From: Adiantum capillus-veneris
Lineage: Eukaryota; Streptophyta; Polypodiopsida; Polypodiales; Pteridaceae
Reading direction: 5' to 3'
Assembly (NCBI GenBank): GCA_014529385.2
Contig: CM043966.1
Span: forward strand, 143,082,711 to 143,146,710
DNA: 64,000 bases
The position numbers and the translations under genes are program-made. Each line of letters begins with the position of its first letter. The stretch's first letter is position 1. The notes below the pieces were generated by a model that did no database searches, was not told the DNA's origin, and saw only the letters and a list, made by a program, of their open reading frames with translations. Of the stretch, positions 24,186 to 36,398 are shown in pieces.

Positions 24186-24854
24186 TATAGCTTTAAAAAA
24201 TGTTTTGTGCATGGGAACACGTCCGTGCAGACCTATTTGAAGACTTTTTTGTGGTTTTCCACCGAGTGCAGATCCGCTCATGATGCCTTCACAAAATCCG
24301 GAGAAGGGTTTGAACCCCAACCACGCGACAAGAAATTCCCTATTCTTGGTGGGGTAAACCACTTGTCCCCCACTAGCTTTTTTGTGGTGGGTATCCACAA
24401 CATATTTGGCAAAATGCACACAAAAAAAACCTTTATACACATCTTTATTTGGAAAAAGGTGGATCAAGGGCTAATGATGTCGAAACTCAAAGATTAAGCA
24501 AGCTACGGAATGCGGAAAACATAGAGATTTCAATCACCCAATTGAAGGATAAGTTGTTGAGAAAACTTTGCACTCAGAAGCTACAAAAAATCTTTGAGAA
24601 GCGCTTTGCACACACATAAATTGCATTAGCCAAAGGTGGCTCCAATGAGAGAAATTTTACGATGAAGTACAATGAAAATGAGCACAAAAATTGAACACAC
24701 ACAAAAGATTATTAAGCACTACTAATCAAAAAATTCCACAAAATTGCAAAGGGTAGTGGCTCATTAGTATTGCCAAGAGCATGTCCAAGCTTAATGAGCA
24801 ACACTTAGTGATTAGGGAGAGGGATAAGTTAGTTAAGCCTAGGTCCAAAACTTC
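24186..24854. other. Non-coding sequence between LTR fragments
   Basis: Read on the minus strand this follows a primer-binding site and looks like an AT-rich retroelement leader. A B-box-like GGTTCAAACCC lies near 24320-24310 on the minus strand, without a convincing A box. No coding domain is seen. Confidence 0.4.
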
Positions 24855-24867
24855 GGCTCTGATACCA
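24855..24867 (-). other. Initiator-Met primer-binding site of a minus-strand element
   Basis: The minus strand reads TGGTATCAGAGCC, an exact standard site. An LTR ending in ACCCATCA should lie to its right (24869 to about 25160). That stretch contains GGTTAGGGTTAG-type words at 24964-25000. Confidence 0.65.
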
Positions 24868-25235
24868 CTTGATGGGTTTGTTGATGCGGAATCATACTCC
24901 CTAATCACCAGTGATTAGTATTAATCTATGGAGGGTGAAGTCTTAGCTTAACCATGGTGTTAAGGTTAGGGTTAGAGAGATGGTGATTAGGGTTAGGTTA
25001 TGCCAAAAGCAAAAGCATAGAGAGAGAGTAGAGACACAATGATAGGACTCAAAGTGCAATGCTTCATTAGAAAATAGGCTTTGTGCTTTACAATCATTGG
25101 CTAGAGAGGTTGCACCCTCTTGCTATTAGACCATGTCATCTTTCTTCTGGAAGGCTTTCCCACATGATACCACAAGTGGGTCTACTCTAACACTTGCTAG
25201 CCAATATGTTGTGTATCACATGATAATGAACTTCT

Positions 25236-26380
25236 ATGTGTTTCAACTTAGATCCACAATGGATGCATCACTATTCCCAAATGCGTAAACACTTTTCTGT
25301 TCATACCTCAAGATATAATTCACTACTTCCCAACTTTCTGCCAAGATATTTCATAAATATGCTAACCATTCCCATTGCAAAAGCAATGTCCGGTCTCATG
25401 GCTACCATGGCGTACATAAGAGTGTCAATTATTGAATAATATGGCACCTTGGCCATTTTCTCTTTCTCATCATTAGACTTGGGAGCATCATTCTTGATAA
25501 GTTATGTATATGCTCGCATTGGAGTATTCAATGTAGCCTTCCCCCCTGCATATTAAAACGTTGCAAGACCTTGTCGATATACATTTCCTAAGACAATTCC
25601 AACCAATATTCCTTGTTTTCTATTCCTCTTGATATGCAAACCAAGAAAGTGACTTGCATCTCTCAGATCCTTCTTACAAAACTGTGTGCTAAGTGACATT
25701 TTAAAAATGGAAAACGAGCATATCATTGGCATAAAGTATCAAAATGAGAAGTGAACCATCATTCATCTTTTGGGTATACAAACAATGATCTTCTTTGTCT
25801 CCTTTCATACCCTTGGGACTGCATTTATTTGTCAAACTTCATGTACCACTGCCTTGAGTCTTGTTTTGGGTCATATAATGCCTTACACATTCTACACACC
25901 AGTTCTTCCCTTGTAGGCTTCTCAGGTTTGACTTCAAAACCCTCTGGCTATTTCATGTAGACATCCTCATTAAGATCCCCATGAAGGAATGTTGTCTTCA
26001 CATCCATATGTACAAGTTCCATGTCCTCAATGGCTAATAATCCAAGCACAAGACGCAATGTAGTCATCTTGACCACTAGAGGAAAAATCTCATCTAAGTC
26101 CACGCCTTTCTTTTCCTTGAAACCCTTAGCAACCAATCTAGCCTTATACTTAGCCTCGGGAGCTTCTACCATGTTCATTTCTTATATAGTTGTTTGCAAG
26201 GCAAGGCTTGTTTTCCCTCTAGAAAATCTGTAAGCTCCCAAGTTTCATTTGCCACAATCAAGTTGTACTCATATTGCATTGCTTGCTCCCACTTCACACT
26301 ATCTTCCATCTCAATAGTCTCTTGGTAGTAGATAGTCTCTCCGTAGTCAGTGACCAATAGAAATTATAATCATGGCTGAA
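25236..26380 (-). pseudogene. Ty1/copia reverse transcriptase and RNase H, degenerate
   Basis: Minus-strand matches to copia reverse transcriptase include YKARLVAKGFKEKKGVDLDE, VVKMTTLRLVLGLLA and MDVKTTFLHGDLNEDVYM (26178-25948). The catalytic box at about 25733-25719 reads YANDM instead of YVDDM, so one catalytic aspartate is lost. The segment with AMRPDIAFAMGMVS (about 25440-25370) follows, as in the family. Stops and frame changes are frequent. Confidence 0.85.
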
Positions 26381-27800
26381 ACCACTCAGAGACATGAGAG
26401 ACATGTTTAGATATCATCACTGACTATTGATTGCTAGACTGCTCTCTCAAGAGTATCACTAGATCTCTTTGGAGCAATACTAGTGGTAGGTACATCACTA
26501 CTAGACTGAGATGTTTGTGTGACTAGACTTAAGGCTACATCCTCGAATCTTACTCAGTGATACTCAATCTCTTTCACGGGATGTTTGTGCATCTTTGATT
26601 CACTAAAGATCACTTGTGAACTGCGAATAACTCTTTAAGATTTTGAGTGGCACAAATGATAATTCATCTTTCCATTTGCACCTTGGTCAATGTAAATGAA
26701 TTTGGGTGACTTGGGTTCCAACTTCTTTCTAAGATCTTTAGGCACATGTGATAATGCCTCACAACCAAACACATGTAATCTATCATAGTTAGTCTTCTTG
26801 CCTAGCCACATCCCTGTGGAACCTTGTAGTTCAATGGTGTTCTAGTGACCTATTGATTATATATACCACTATCATAACAATTTTTTCCCGAAAATCTTGC
26901 ACGGTAAATTTGCCATAAATAGCATGGAAGTAATCCTCTCCTAAATAGTCTTATTAATGCACTCATCAACTCCATTTTGAGTAGGTGTGTATGGCACAAT
27001 AAACTACCTTCTAACGTCTTGTTTGCTACAAAATCCTTAAATTTAGTGAAAATGTACTCTCCCCCATTGTGGTATGCAAAGCCTCCAACTTCTTGCATAG
27101 TTGATTTTTGACCATTTCTATGAACTTCTGAAAAACATTAAAGACTTCTTATTTCCTCTTCAAGAGGTAGACCCACACCTTTTGAGTGATCTATGAAAGT
27201 ACAAAAATATAATGCCCCCCCGAAAGACTTATGTGGCACAAGCCCACATCGATCGCTATGAACTAAATCTAGTAGATTCCCTAACTTTATACCCAATGGC
27301 TAAGTGGTAATTAGCCTAGTCTGTTTCTATCCAATGGAAGTGGTAAGCCTAGCTTGTTTCTCGTATATACAATGCTAACACAAACTAAAATCAGAATATG
27401 TAACACACGGATATAGCCAAAATGTTGCAATTGCTTCATTCCCTTTTGACTCATATGACCAAGTTGGCTACGCCACTCAACAGAAGGCATCTCGACAACA
27501 TAAAATGAATTCTTTTTCACACTAAAGACGTACAAAGAGTACAATGAGCCAGACCTTTGGCCCTTCAAAATGACCAAATCTCCATTACAAATCATCTAGG
27601 AACCATTGCCAAAAACAATAGTATATCCCAAATTATCAAACTGACCAGCTGACACTAAGCTCCAACATTGGTATATGTATGATGCCTCGAAGCATAAATT
27701 CAGTTTCATTACACATACATAACCTCACATCTTGAATGATGCCACAAATATCAAGTTGATATGAGTTACCTAGCTTGGCCGAACCATACATAAAAGCATA
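26381..27800 (-). pseudogene. Ty1/copia GAG-pre-integrase and integrase, degenerate
   Basis: WRSQLGHMSQKGMKQLQHFG (27500-27430) is the zinc-binding pre-integrase module with its HXXXH-like part reduced. NGVDECINKTI and the phrase read near 27070 as GGEYIFTKFKDFVANK correspond to the integrase core. Several frame changes occur. Confidence 0.7.
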
Positions 27801-27809
27801 ACTGGAGAA

Positions 27810-28311
27810 TCATTCCCTATGGGGAATAACAAACAAACTATCACTTGAGTTAATGATCCAATTTTGCATATAATACTCATCAAGATCCAATAATGCATCT
27901 GGACGGAGGTCAACAGTGAATATCAAGACATATGACGGTTCTGGCATGTTAGGAACAACCTCAACTGGTGAAGATTCAACTACATTGAGCTCGTTGATCT
28001 TCACACTACTCTTAGGACGGTCATACTTGACAATGAATTTACCCTTTTCACGTTGCAAAATGTAGCAATATTTCTTCAAGTGGCCTTTCTTGTGACAATG
28101 GTAGCATTCAATGTTCCTCATGTCATATCCATGGTTCTTGCTATTGCATTCTTGTGATCCTAAGAATGACCGCGACTGCGACTACGATCTTTCTGCCTTT
28201 GATTATTCCTCTGGCTACTCCCAATTTCCATACACATCACCATGTCCACTAGTGTCAAGAGACTGACGTTGAATCTCTTCCATGAGCAAAGCACCAGTAA
28301 CATCACTGAAA
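27810..28311 (-). pseudogene. Ty1/copia gag C-terminus, zinc knuckle and protease, degenerate
   Basis: FSDVTGALLMEEIQRQSLD (28305-28250) is gag. CYHCHKKGHLKKYC (about 28108-28060) is a canonical CX2CX4HX4C knuckle. The protease box reads NWIINSSDSLFVIPHRE where the family has WIIDSGAS, so the catalytic aspartate is lost. Its gag is continued at 29851 beyond the solo LTR. Confidence 0.8.
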
Positions 28312-28316
28312 ACAAG
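28312..28316. other. Target-site duplication, left copy
   Basis: ACAAG, repeated at 29846-29850 around the solo LTR. Confidence 0.75.
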
Positions 28317-29845
28317 TTTCATAAAACTAAAATCTAACTAACCCAAATGATTTTCTCATATTAAAATGATCATTTAATGTGGGAGAATAAACGGGAACAA
28401 GAGTTAGAATAGCGACATGTACTTTTAGACTTATCTCAGCAAGGGACCAAAGGCAATGGGTCCAAATGGGAGATGGTCTAGCAAAGAGCAATGCCAGCTA
28501 ATGGAGCTTAAAAGACCTTAGGGTTAGCTTCGTCAAATACCTCCAAAGTTTGGTGATAAAAGTCCTTAGACCTAGGACTTTAGGCAAGCTAGGGCTGAGC
28601 TTGAGGTGGGAACCCGGCCCAAACATGAGGTGCTTGTCGTGCTTGCCGACTAAGGTGCTTGAGGTGCTTGTTGTGCTTGCTAAACAAGATGCTTGAGGTG
28701 CTTGTCATGCTTATGGGACAAGGTGCTTGAGAATCTTGAAGTCAAACCAAGGCCTACAATGAGAGGGGGGTGAACCCTACAAGTAGGGGATGTGAGAAAC
28801 TACCACTTGCACCCTCTCAAGGGTCACCCCTTCCACAAGAGGCAAAAGGGACACATGTCAAGCTCCTCCTCATGTTTCCCTCATGGTGTACTTGAATCCT
28901 ACTGGCTAAGCTTTAAAGGGGTCCAATGAGCATTTAGTTTAATTAAATAATTATCTAGGCATTATCAAGCCCTCTCTCTCAAAGGGGTAAGGAGGACACT
29001 TATCCAAATGCTACCCTTCTTGCTTGATATGCACTAAGCATGTGACTGGCTAGGCTTACAAGGGTCCAATCAAATTCTATCATGAGCTACAAGGAGGGGT
29101 TGACCAAGGCAAGTTGGGGGTGTGCTTGGGGGTATACTCTCTCTCACACACACTCACATGCTCTCATTCTCACTTTGTGAAAGTGAAAGAATTTCATCTC
29201 CTTCTCCAAGCTTGAGAAGTTGAGAGCCTACACCAACACTCTTGGCTATGAATGTAAATCCAACCAAGAGCCATGCTTCAATGCTATGCTTGCCATCTTC
29301 TTCATCTCCATTACTATGCTATTATATTATGCTAAGCTCTATGAGTAATGGTATGAGAGGCCACTACTTCTTTTTTGTATGTTACTTCTTCTTCTTCTTC
29401 GCTGCTCTCATTCCCTGCTAGCTCTCTCCACCATCAAAGGTGTTTAAGGTCTTGGGACTGAGGCTGGGGACAAGTTAATTGCTTTCATTAGATTAAGTTA
29501 CGAACATAATTGTGGTGCATGAAGCTCTCTATCTTCATTGCACCATCAAGGTCTCAAGGAACACAAAGCTTGTATAGTACCAAGTCTCTCTTTATGGGAG
29601 AAGCTATAATGCAAAAGCCTTTTGGAGAGGAGACCGGCTCCACATAAATCCGGTCCTCAATGTTGTCAAGTTCTCTAATTCTCTCTTGCAAAGTATTTTT
29701 CATGCCAAGCTAATTAAGTATAATGGTTATGTTGCTAACTCTAATCAAGTTCTCTCTCTATTTTCTCAAAGTATTCTCATAAAACTGCTCACCACAGTTC
29801 TCTAAATTTCGTTATTCTCAGTGTTCATAGTCCAATTCCATTACA
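28317..29845 (+). mobile_element. Solo LTR of the chromovirus family inserted in copia gag
   Basis: From 28592 to 29845 it is the inverted counterpart of the chromovirus LTR at 22919-24185, ending in the same CCATTACA. ACAAG occurs on both sides. On the minus strand the copia gag reads KGKLV before the insertion and LVFSDVTGA after it, so removing the segment and one ACAAG restores a continuous gag frame. No internal chromovirus sequence is present, so this is a solo LTR left by LTR-LTR recombination. The left terminus reads TTTCAT rather than TG, so that end is altered or atypical. Confidence 0.8.
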
Positions 29846-30005
29846 ACAAGCTTGCCCTTAGGGATAGAATTCCTAATGGAAGTGTTAGATATACCCAATG
29901 ATGCGGACAAAGAGCATGGCAAGAAAATGGTTTTCATTTCCTCGTCGAAATTAATCCCCTTTGACGTCAATTGAGTAAACATGCTGTTAAACGTGTTCAC
30001 GTGTG
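29846..30005 (-). pseudogene. Ty1/copia gag N-terminal part, truncated
   Basis: The minus strand reads HVNTFNSMFTQLTSKGINF then DEEMKTIFLPCSL, a copia (UBN2-type) gag segment. It parallels LDEFNTIYSQLSAQRVKFDE of the intact copia at 41843. Sequence upstream of 30005 is not gag-like, so the element is 5'-truncated here. Confidence 0.75.
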
Positions 30006-31790
30006 AAGGACAAAGAAAGAAGAAGTAGAGAGACTATAGATTAAAGAGAAGAAAAATAAAATAAAACATATCTTAGAAAATTTAAAGGGTGTTTCATTGT
30101 ACACAGGCTGATATTTCCTCGATATATACCCTCCCTTTCTATCCAAAGACAGTGCCAACAAAAGAGAAGGATCTTCCAATATCAAAGCTTAGTGCTTCTC
30201 AAAAGAGAGCATATGTGCATTTGGGTCATTGGCATGCTGAAGGGAGTTTGTCGTATGAATAAAGGGGAATGAAGAAGTTGGGGACAACGAAGAAGAACTC
30301 AAGGGAGACGAACACACGGGACAACACTCAACGCATCAAAAAGAGCAAGGTGAAAAAAATTATGTTATCTTTAATATATTGAGAATGCATACAAAAATGA
30401 ACTGAAGTAACAAGTAAATTGTGAGATACAAGGATAAATACTTTTTCATTTGTGCACATGAGAGAAAATGTCATGATAATAGAGCAAGCTCCTGCATGTG
30501 TTCCAAGTTAATGTGTTTATGACCCAATATGTTAATTCATACCAAGATATGGAGATCAACTTCGTTTACTGATTGCTGAGCTTATAAAAGGTTTAGAGTT
30601 GGGTCTCATATGTAGCTAAGAGTTCTAGTGCAATTTATTATGCAATCGTTTTCCATCAAACGCTGACACTTTTACTTGAAAGTTTTCGATTTTCCTCGTT
30701 GCAAGATGCAGAGTTCTTTCAACAGAAGCATTTGTCAATATGAATTTAGGCTCATTAAGTCATTAAGTACATGGTTTTGGAAGAATTCTTAGATAAGGAC
30801 CTACTGTTACACTCATATCAAAGTCAATCAGCACATCTAGTATTTGCTAGCTAGCAAAATCTATTAAATATAATTGATTCCACAATTTTTCACGAGCCTT
30901 GGCAAACAACAAAAGCATGAATCAAACAAGGTGAAGGCTTAAAGAAATAAATTCATATAAGGCTGTAAAATGAAAAGACCCATTCATGAGCTAAACAAAA
31001 AAATTCATTTGTCCACATTAGAAGGCATATCCAATCAACATTGGAAATAACATTACTTCAAATGTTCGCCAAAAACGACATCTATTTGCACGACTTGGAT
31101 GGTTGCAAGAGTTCTACTGAAATAAGAAAGGAAATTAGTGGCTAATTAGCCCACCATCTAATAAAACTCAAGCTCAATATACCTCTATTCTTAATACCTT
31201 TTCTTAAAAAGGAGTTATTGAGCAAAATGGCTTGCCAATTGAAGCACTAAGCAAATTATTTCATCAGTCATTGATCCGCAGTTGTTTGATCGGTTCTTTC
31301 AAAGGTAAGTTCATATCTAGCAATCATGAGCACACTAGTAGCTGATACATGTTACAAATGGACATCAGCTACCAAAGCTCGTAACTTATGCACTGAAATG
31401 TAATTCTACGCATTGATTGATAGATAGACAGATAGATAGAGAGATTTTAAGAAACATGGTGTGCAGAGTTGATAAGTGCCGGATGCTCAAGAATAGCAAA
31501 AATGAGAGAGAGAGAGAGAGAGAGAGAATCCTGATCTCTACAGTAGACCAAACTGGCCATCTTATACTGGCCTCACGAACAATAGCACTAGTTCGATGTG
31601 TTTAAAAGCACTAACCAGCATTGCCTCCATGTACATATACAAGGAAAAAGAATTTCAGGATTGCAACTCCTCATAAAATCCAAATGAACCACTTGAAATA
31701 AGGAATCAATGAAGGCTGATTTTTTGACACCACCTTGTGATTGCACTCTTCATACATCTGAAGTAAGCAATCAGAGTTTTATTTTAGCCC
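30006..31790. other. Intergenic region left of the cysteine synthase gene
   Basis: AT-rich sequence with no gene seen. It contains a GATA-type run (31413-31443) and a (GA)n run (31505-31528). Minus-strand AATAAA at 31783-31778, 13 bases past the cysteine synthase stop, could be a near upstream polyadenylation element. Confidence 0.55.
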
Positions 31791-31795
31791 GGAAT

Positions 31796-33524
31796 TCAAA
31801 ACGTCATGCCATTGCACTCTTCGCGTATGGGAGCAAAGAGATCGGTAGTCATGTAACGCTCCCCACCGCTCGGTAGTATTGTCACAATCATCTTGCCTGC
31901 ATTCTCAGACCTCTTTGCAACCTGATTACATTCACACCCACACACACTTTTAGGAGTAATTCAATCTTTACTCAAGAACATACATACGTACATAAATACA
32001 TGTATGTATGCAAGTATGTATCTACACATACATACATATAGAAAACTTTTATTTTTGCCATTAAAAGAGGGACCACTTACCTTGACAGCAGCAGCAACGG
32101 CAGCACCTGAAGACGGGCCTACAAGTACGCCTTCCTCTTTGGCCAGCATGAGTGCAAATGTCATGGCTTCTTCACTGGTAACCATTACAATCTCATCCGC
32201 CACACTCAAGTCAGCATTGTCAGGAATAAAGCCAGGACCAATGCCCTGAATTTTGTGAGCACCCTTGCAACCACCTTCAAAACAACAGGATGTGAAGAAA
32301 AAGACCCAAATGAAATTGACTCAGAAAACTCGAAGATTCCATGCCCTCCAATAATACACTTACCTGAGAGAACCGCACTTTCCGCTGGCTCGACCACCAT
32401 CACCTTGATAGCTGGGTTTTGTTCTTTCAGAAATCTCCCAGCTCCTGAGAATGTCCCTCCCGTCCCAGACCCAGCCATGAAAATGTCCACTTTACCTGCA
32501 GTATCCCTCCAGATTTCCGGGCCTGCCTTTTTCACCATTTAGGCCACTGTTAAATCAACATGTTACAAACCCGAATGTCACATCAAATTTGCTTCAAACC
32601 ACAAAAAGAAAACCATAAGAGCTTGGAAGTTAAGGGCTTAATGCGGACATACATACATGCTTCCACAGATGCATATAAAGACTATATACAATACATCAAT
32701 GCATACATACATGTCTATGCATACATACGTGCAATGACTCTGTCTATGCAAATACCAATCCTTACGCCTGAAGTGCAGTACTACAAAAAGCTCACACTTT
32801 AATTATGCTGGAGCACCTGTGGTTCGAAAATGTGCATCCGGATTGTTGCCATTGGCCAGCTGGTTCAGCATATAACTATTTGGAATCGAGGCCAGTACCT
32901 CGTCCGTTTTGGCAAATACCCCAGGAAACCCCAGTGCAGGATCTGAAAAAGAGACAAAGGCAAAGCAGAGGTTAACGGCAAAGAAAGTCAAGGATTGTGC
33001 CGACAGCTGCTAAAACAGCCAGCATACCCGTGAGGTAGACATCTGCCCCTAAAGCTCGCAAAATCATACGCCGTTCAATCGACGAAGATGCCGGCATCAC
33101 TGCTGCAACTTTATACTTCTTGTGGATTGCAGCGCAAGCCAGAGCAATGGCCGTGTTCCCGCTCGTGGGCTCGACAAGCGTGCTCACTCCGGGTTTGATA
33201 AGTCCATGCTTTTCGGCATCTTCAATCATCCTGCCAAGGTTTCTTGTCTTCATCGAGAGCGTCAAATGCAGGTAAAATGAGAGAAGACCCACCTCATGCC
33301 ATCACTCAAATGGTGGATAGAGGGGCCATTACTTCAAATGAGATGTGAGACCATGTTCTTACGGGAGGGCGATGCGGTCCTTGACAGAGCCAAGAGGCTG
33401 TTGGCATTCGAGCTTGCCAACGATTCTCGCTACCGCCCCTTCCTTGGAGGCAATGTTCTTGAGCTCTACGAGAGGAGTCCATCCTATTAACTGTTGATAT
33501 TATAGGATAGTTATGCTCAAGGGG

Positions 33525-33601
<77 letters not shown>

Positions 33602-33755
33602 GCACTCGCACTCATAGGAGCACCTGTGTAACATCTGAGGCGATGTTTTCATTCTGAGGGGTGGTGTTGAGAGCACGATAAGTCCCAGCGAATTTGTAGG
33701 TGTGGCCATCGTCGATCTCTTCGCTAGCAGCCTCAGCGACAACAGTAGCAGCCAT
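31796..33755 (-). CDS. Cysteine synthase (O-acetylserine (thiol)lyase family), seven exons, apparently intact
   Basis: Exons on the minus strand are 33755-33624, 33490-33363, 33230-33028, 32942-32817, 32522-32364, 32274-32081 and 31921-31796. Every intron is GT..AG, phases are consistent, and the product is 355 residues, slightly longer than the usual cytosolic enzyme (about 320-325). LIGWTPLV is at 45-52. The PLP-binding lysine (81) is in GSVKDR, and the substrate loop EPTSGNT is at 107-113. The phosphate-binding loop GSGTGGT is at 214-220, and PSGGERY is at 331-337. The enzyme joins O-acetylserine and sulfide to make cysteine using pyridoxal phosphate. The N-terminal extension (about 25 residues, acidic) does not look like a transit peptide, so a cytosolic location is my guess. 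A related beta-cyanoalanine synthase cannot be excluded. No operon-like neighbours exist. An upstream in-frame stop fixes the ATG. Introns hold microsatellites. Confidence 0.9.
33529..33591. repeat. (CT)31 microsatellite within intron 1 of cysteine synthase
   Basis: The intron is 133 bp (33491-33623). About half of it is a pure CT run on the plus strand (GA on the coding strand), followed by (CA)n. Confidence 0.93.
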
Positions 33756-35024
33756 TGTAGTGCAAGCCGCAGCAGCAGAGGTGAAGACCAAGTGGGAGAG
33801 TCGTGCCCGTAAGTCACTTGGGAGAAGCGCGATGCTTGGCAGCTGAATTTAGGCAATTGTCCTCGTTGGCGACCCTTGTTGATAAAGCACACGGGGTGCA
33901 CTCGAGGGATCAACGGCCCGAGTGCATCCCACCGTTGGATCAAATCTGGCTGGGAAAAAAAATTCGCGCTGCTTGTCCCACTCCCGCCTCGAGCCGTCTC
34001 GCCTAACGCGCCTCCATGCAACCAATGCGCCTTTAACAATATAAAAACCTGCCCCCTCTAGGCGCGTCGATCCAACGGCCTAAAGCCCCTCGTCGTGCCG
34101 ATCGTGCTCCTCGCCGTCGATCCCTCGAGTGACACCCCGTGTCACTTATAAACGAGGGTTGGCGACCTCATCTAGGTAGGCAAGAATACACAAGGGCGAC
34201 TACTAAATGCCATCTATATCTATCCTATATATTAAGGAAACTGGTTTTCCAGTGCCACGTGTCGCAATTTCCTTTATCCGGCTATAGTGAGGACAATGCG
34301 CACGCAGGGGGGGAGAGAGAAAGAGAGAGTATTAAACTAGAGTGCTTTGCGTTCCTATGGAATTAAGATATTAAACTAGAGTGCTTTGCGTTCCTATGGA
34401 ATTAAGATAAAGTAAAATATTGAAAACTATATATTGCCATTTCAGCACTTCTCAAATGAAAAAAAAAATGTTTATTTGATGCTAATAATTTATGTCTAAG
34501 ATATTTATTAAATGGAAGGAGAGACTTTAAAACGAAGAGGAGAGAGAGAAAGAGACAGAGAGAGAGTTTCTTATCCGAGAGAAAATGAAGCACAGAGAGA
34601 GATTTCATCAAAGCGTGTTAGATTTTTTTACCTGAGAGTGTTTAAGATACTGATTGTCGTAGTTCAGAGGCGTTCTTTGCAAAAATGGGATACCAATCGT
34701 AGTGCCTCAAAGGTGTACCTCGCAAAAAACCACAAGTAGGGTTAGAATTTTGTCAAGCTCAATGTTTGTGATCATACAAGATGTCAATGTTATTAATTGT
34801 TTGTGTTCTATTTTCATGTTCCAAACAAAAAATAGAAAACATGGAAGTCTCCTTACATAGGGGAGTTTGCACAATCCTCCCAAATTTTTATAATACGAGA
34901 GAACGTGCCATTCCCATGGCAGCGTGCAATTTTCAGTGCATTTATTAACTCCGTTCTCAGTGTCAAAAATCAAAAAATGATAATTCTTACTCACCGTGGG
35001 ATTGAATGTCTCTCGTTGATGCAC
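33756..35024. other. Region upstream of cysteine synthase; no gene seen
   Basis: It should include the minus-strand promoter, but I see no convincing TATA box at normal distance. GA-rich runs occur at 34310-34329 and 34536-34567. The unit ATTAAACTAGAGTGCTTTGC... is duplicated exactly (34331-34369 and 34370-34408). Confidence 0.5.
34331..34408. repeat. Exact 39-bp tandem duplication
   Basis: Two identical 39-bp units beginning ATTAAACTAGAGTGC and ending ATTAAGAT lie head to tail. Perfect identity suggests a recent duplication. Confidence 0.9.
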
Positions 35025-35869
35025 TTCCTTGCATCAATGATGTTGGGCATCGTGCGTAGAGCCACATGCCTTCAAGATGCATGCATAGGTGATTGCATCT
35101 GGAGAGAGGCCCTTGCTTCACATCTACTGAAAGAGAATTAGAGCTGTTTGGCCTTGCCCCCGTGGGACAAATCTTACATCCACATTCCAGATCACAGGAA
35201 GCACGATAATTTTTTGCAACAGCCCGTGACTAATAATCCCATCATTAATTCTCTCACCCATGTCAACGTCTTTCATAAGACTACACACCTTCAATGTGCA
35301 AGCATAAGTGATTGCATTGGGACAATTGGAAAGAGGCCTTCGCTATCCCATGAGAACAACGAAGTACTTCCTTGAAACAGCCACGTTGGGCTTATCTGTA
35401 ATAGTGATGACAGTTCAGACATGAGAACTTCTCATGCTTTTGTGAGTCTGCTTGATGTGTTTCACGAGTATTGCTTCTTCTCTAGAGTTGTCAGTGGATT
35501 AGTTGCCTTTCTGTGGACATTGTAAGGGCACCACATTTGCCATACGTATAAAGAAAATCCCTGCTAAGAACAACCTGTTTCTGAATAGCTTGTGACTGAC
35601 TAGCACTCTCATCATAAATTCTCTCACCCATGTCAGCATATTACGAAGTCTTTCAAGATGCTAGCATAGGTGCTTGCTTCCATAGATGATTGCATTGGAG
35701 AAAGGCCTTCTCCTTGCATATGCTTATTGCCTTGAGTAGCTTCCTTGCCAACATCCTGCGTCGATTCGAAGTGATTGCCCATCTTGTGGTTTTTCTATGA
35801 AGGTACCAAGGAAGAACAAAGGAAGCCGATCTCCTATTTTCACTGAAAGGCTGTAATTCTAACGATTTC

Positions 35870-36388
35870 TTAGTTTGCGATGAGAAAGATGTCAGAGGGC
35901 CAAAATTGTAGTCTAGAGCAGGAATAGCTAAATAGTTGCACGTCTTGACAAGTCGACTGATGAGGCCATAAAAAAAGCGAGAAAGCACTTGCCGGATGGT
36001 CTATGCCACGTGGATTAAGGATTCTTGCTTTGCATCCGCTAGAAACAACCTGGTGCTTTCTGGCCCTGCTCTTGTTGCGCACATCTTGAATCAGTGCATT
36101 CCAAGAGACGACATTCCAGATAGGAAGCTCCTCAAGCACATTTTGTGCTTTCTCAAGCGTACCACATTTGACATACATATCAACCAAGACAATATTGCCA
36201 AGCACGACATCTTTCTTCAATAGCCTCAGGCTCACAATACCCACAACTTCCTTGCCATCTCTTTTAGAGAGCCTCTTGCATAGAGCCACATGCCGATAGC
36301 ATCTGGAGAAGGTCCCCTGCTTCGCTTCGCACCTATTCAAAACAACCCATAGCTTCCTGGCTTGGCCGTTGTCGAGCATATCTTGCAA
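35870..36388 (-). pseudogene. PPR array fragment
   Basis: The open frame includes LKKDVVLGNIVLVDMYVKCG, TLEKAQNVLEELPIWNVVSW and NALIQDV. These are consecutive parts of an S then P repeat. The start and end are not natural gene ends. Confidence 0.65.
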
Positions 36389-36398
36389 TCAGTGCATT

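Noticed and set aside
24300-24330. Possible tRNA gene or SINE from a B-box-like GGTTCAAACCC
   Set aside because: No matching A box at normal distance and no cloverleaf, so I left it as a remark only.
33590-34039. A transit-peptide-bearing alternative first exon for cysteine synthase in another frame
   Set aside because: It is out of frame with the conserved exon 1 residues (ENIASDVTQ), and an in-frame TAA lies upstream of the chosen ATG.
34139-34740. Small open frames upstream of the cysteine synthase gene
   Set aside because: Short, GA-rich in part and without recognisable motifs. More likely promoter or intergenic DNA.
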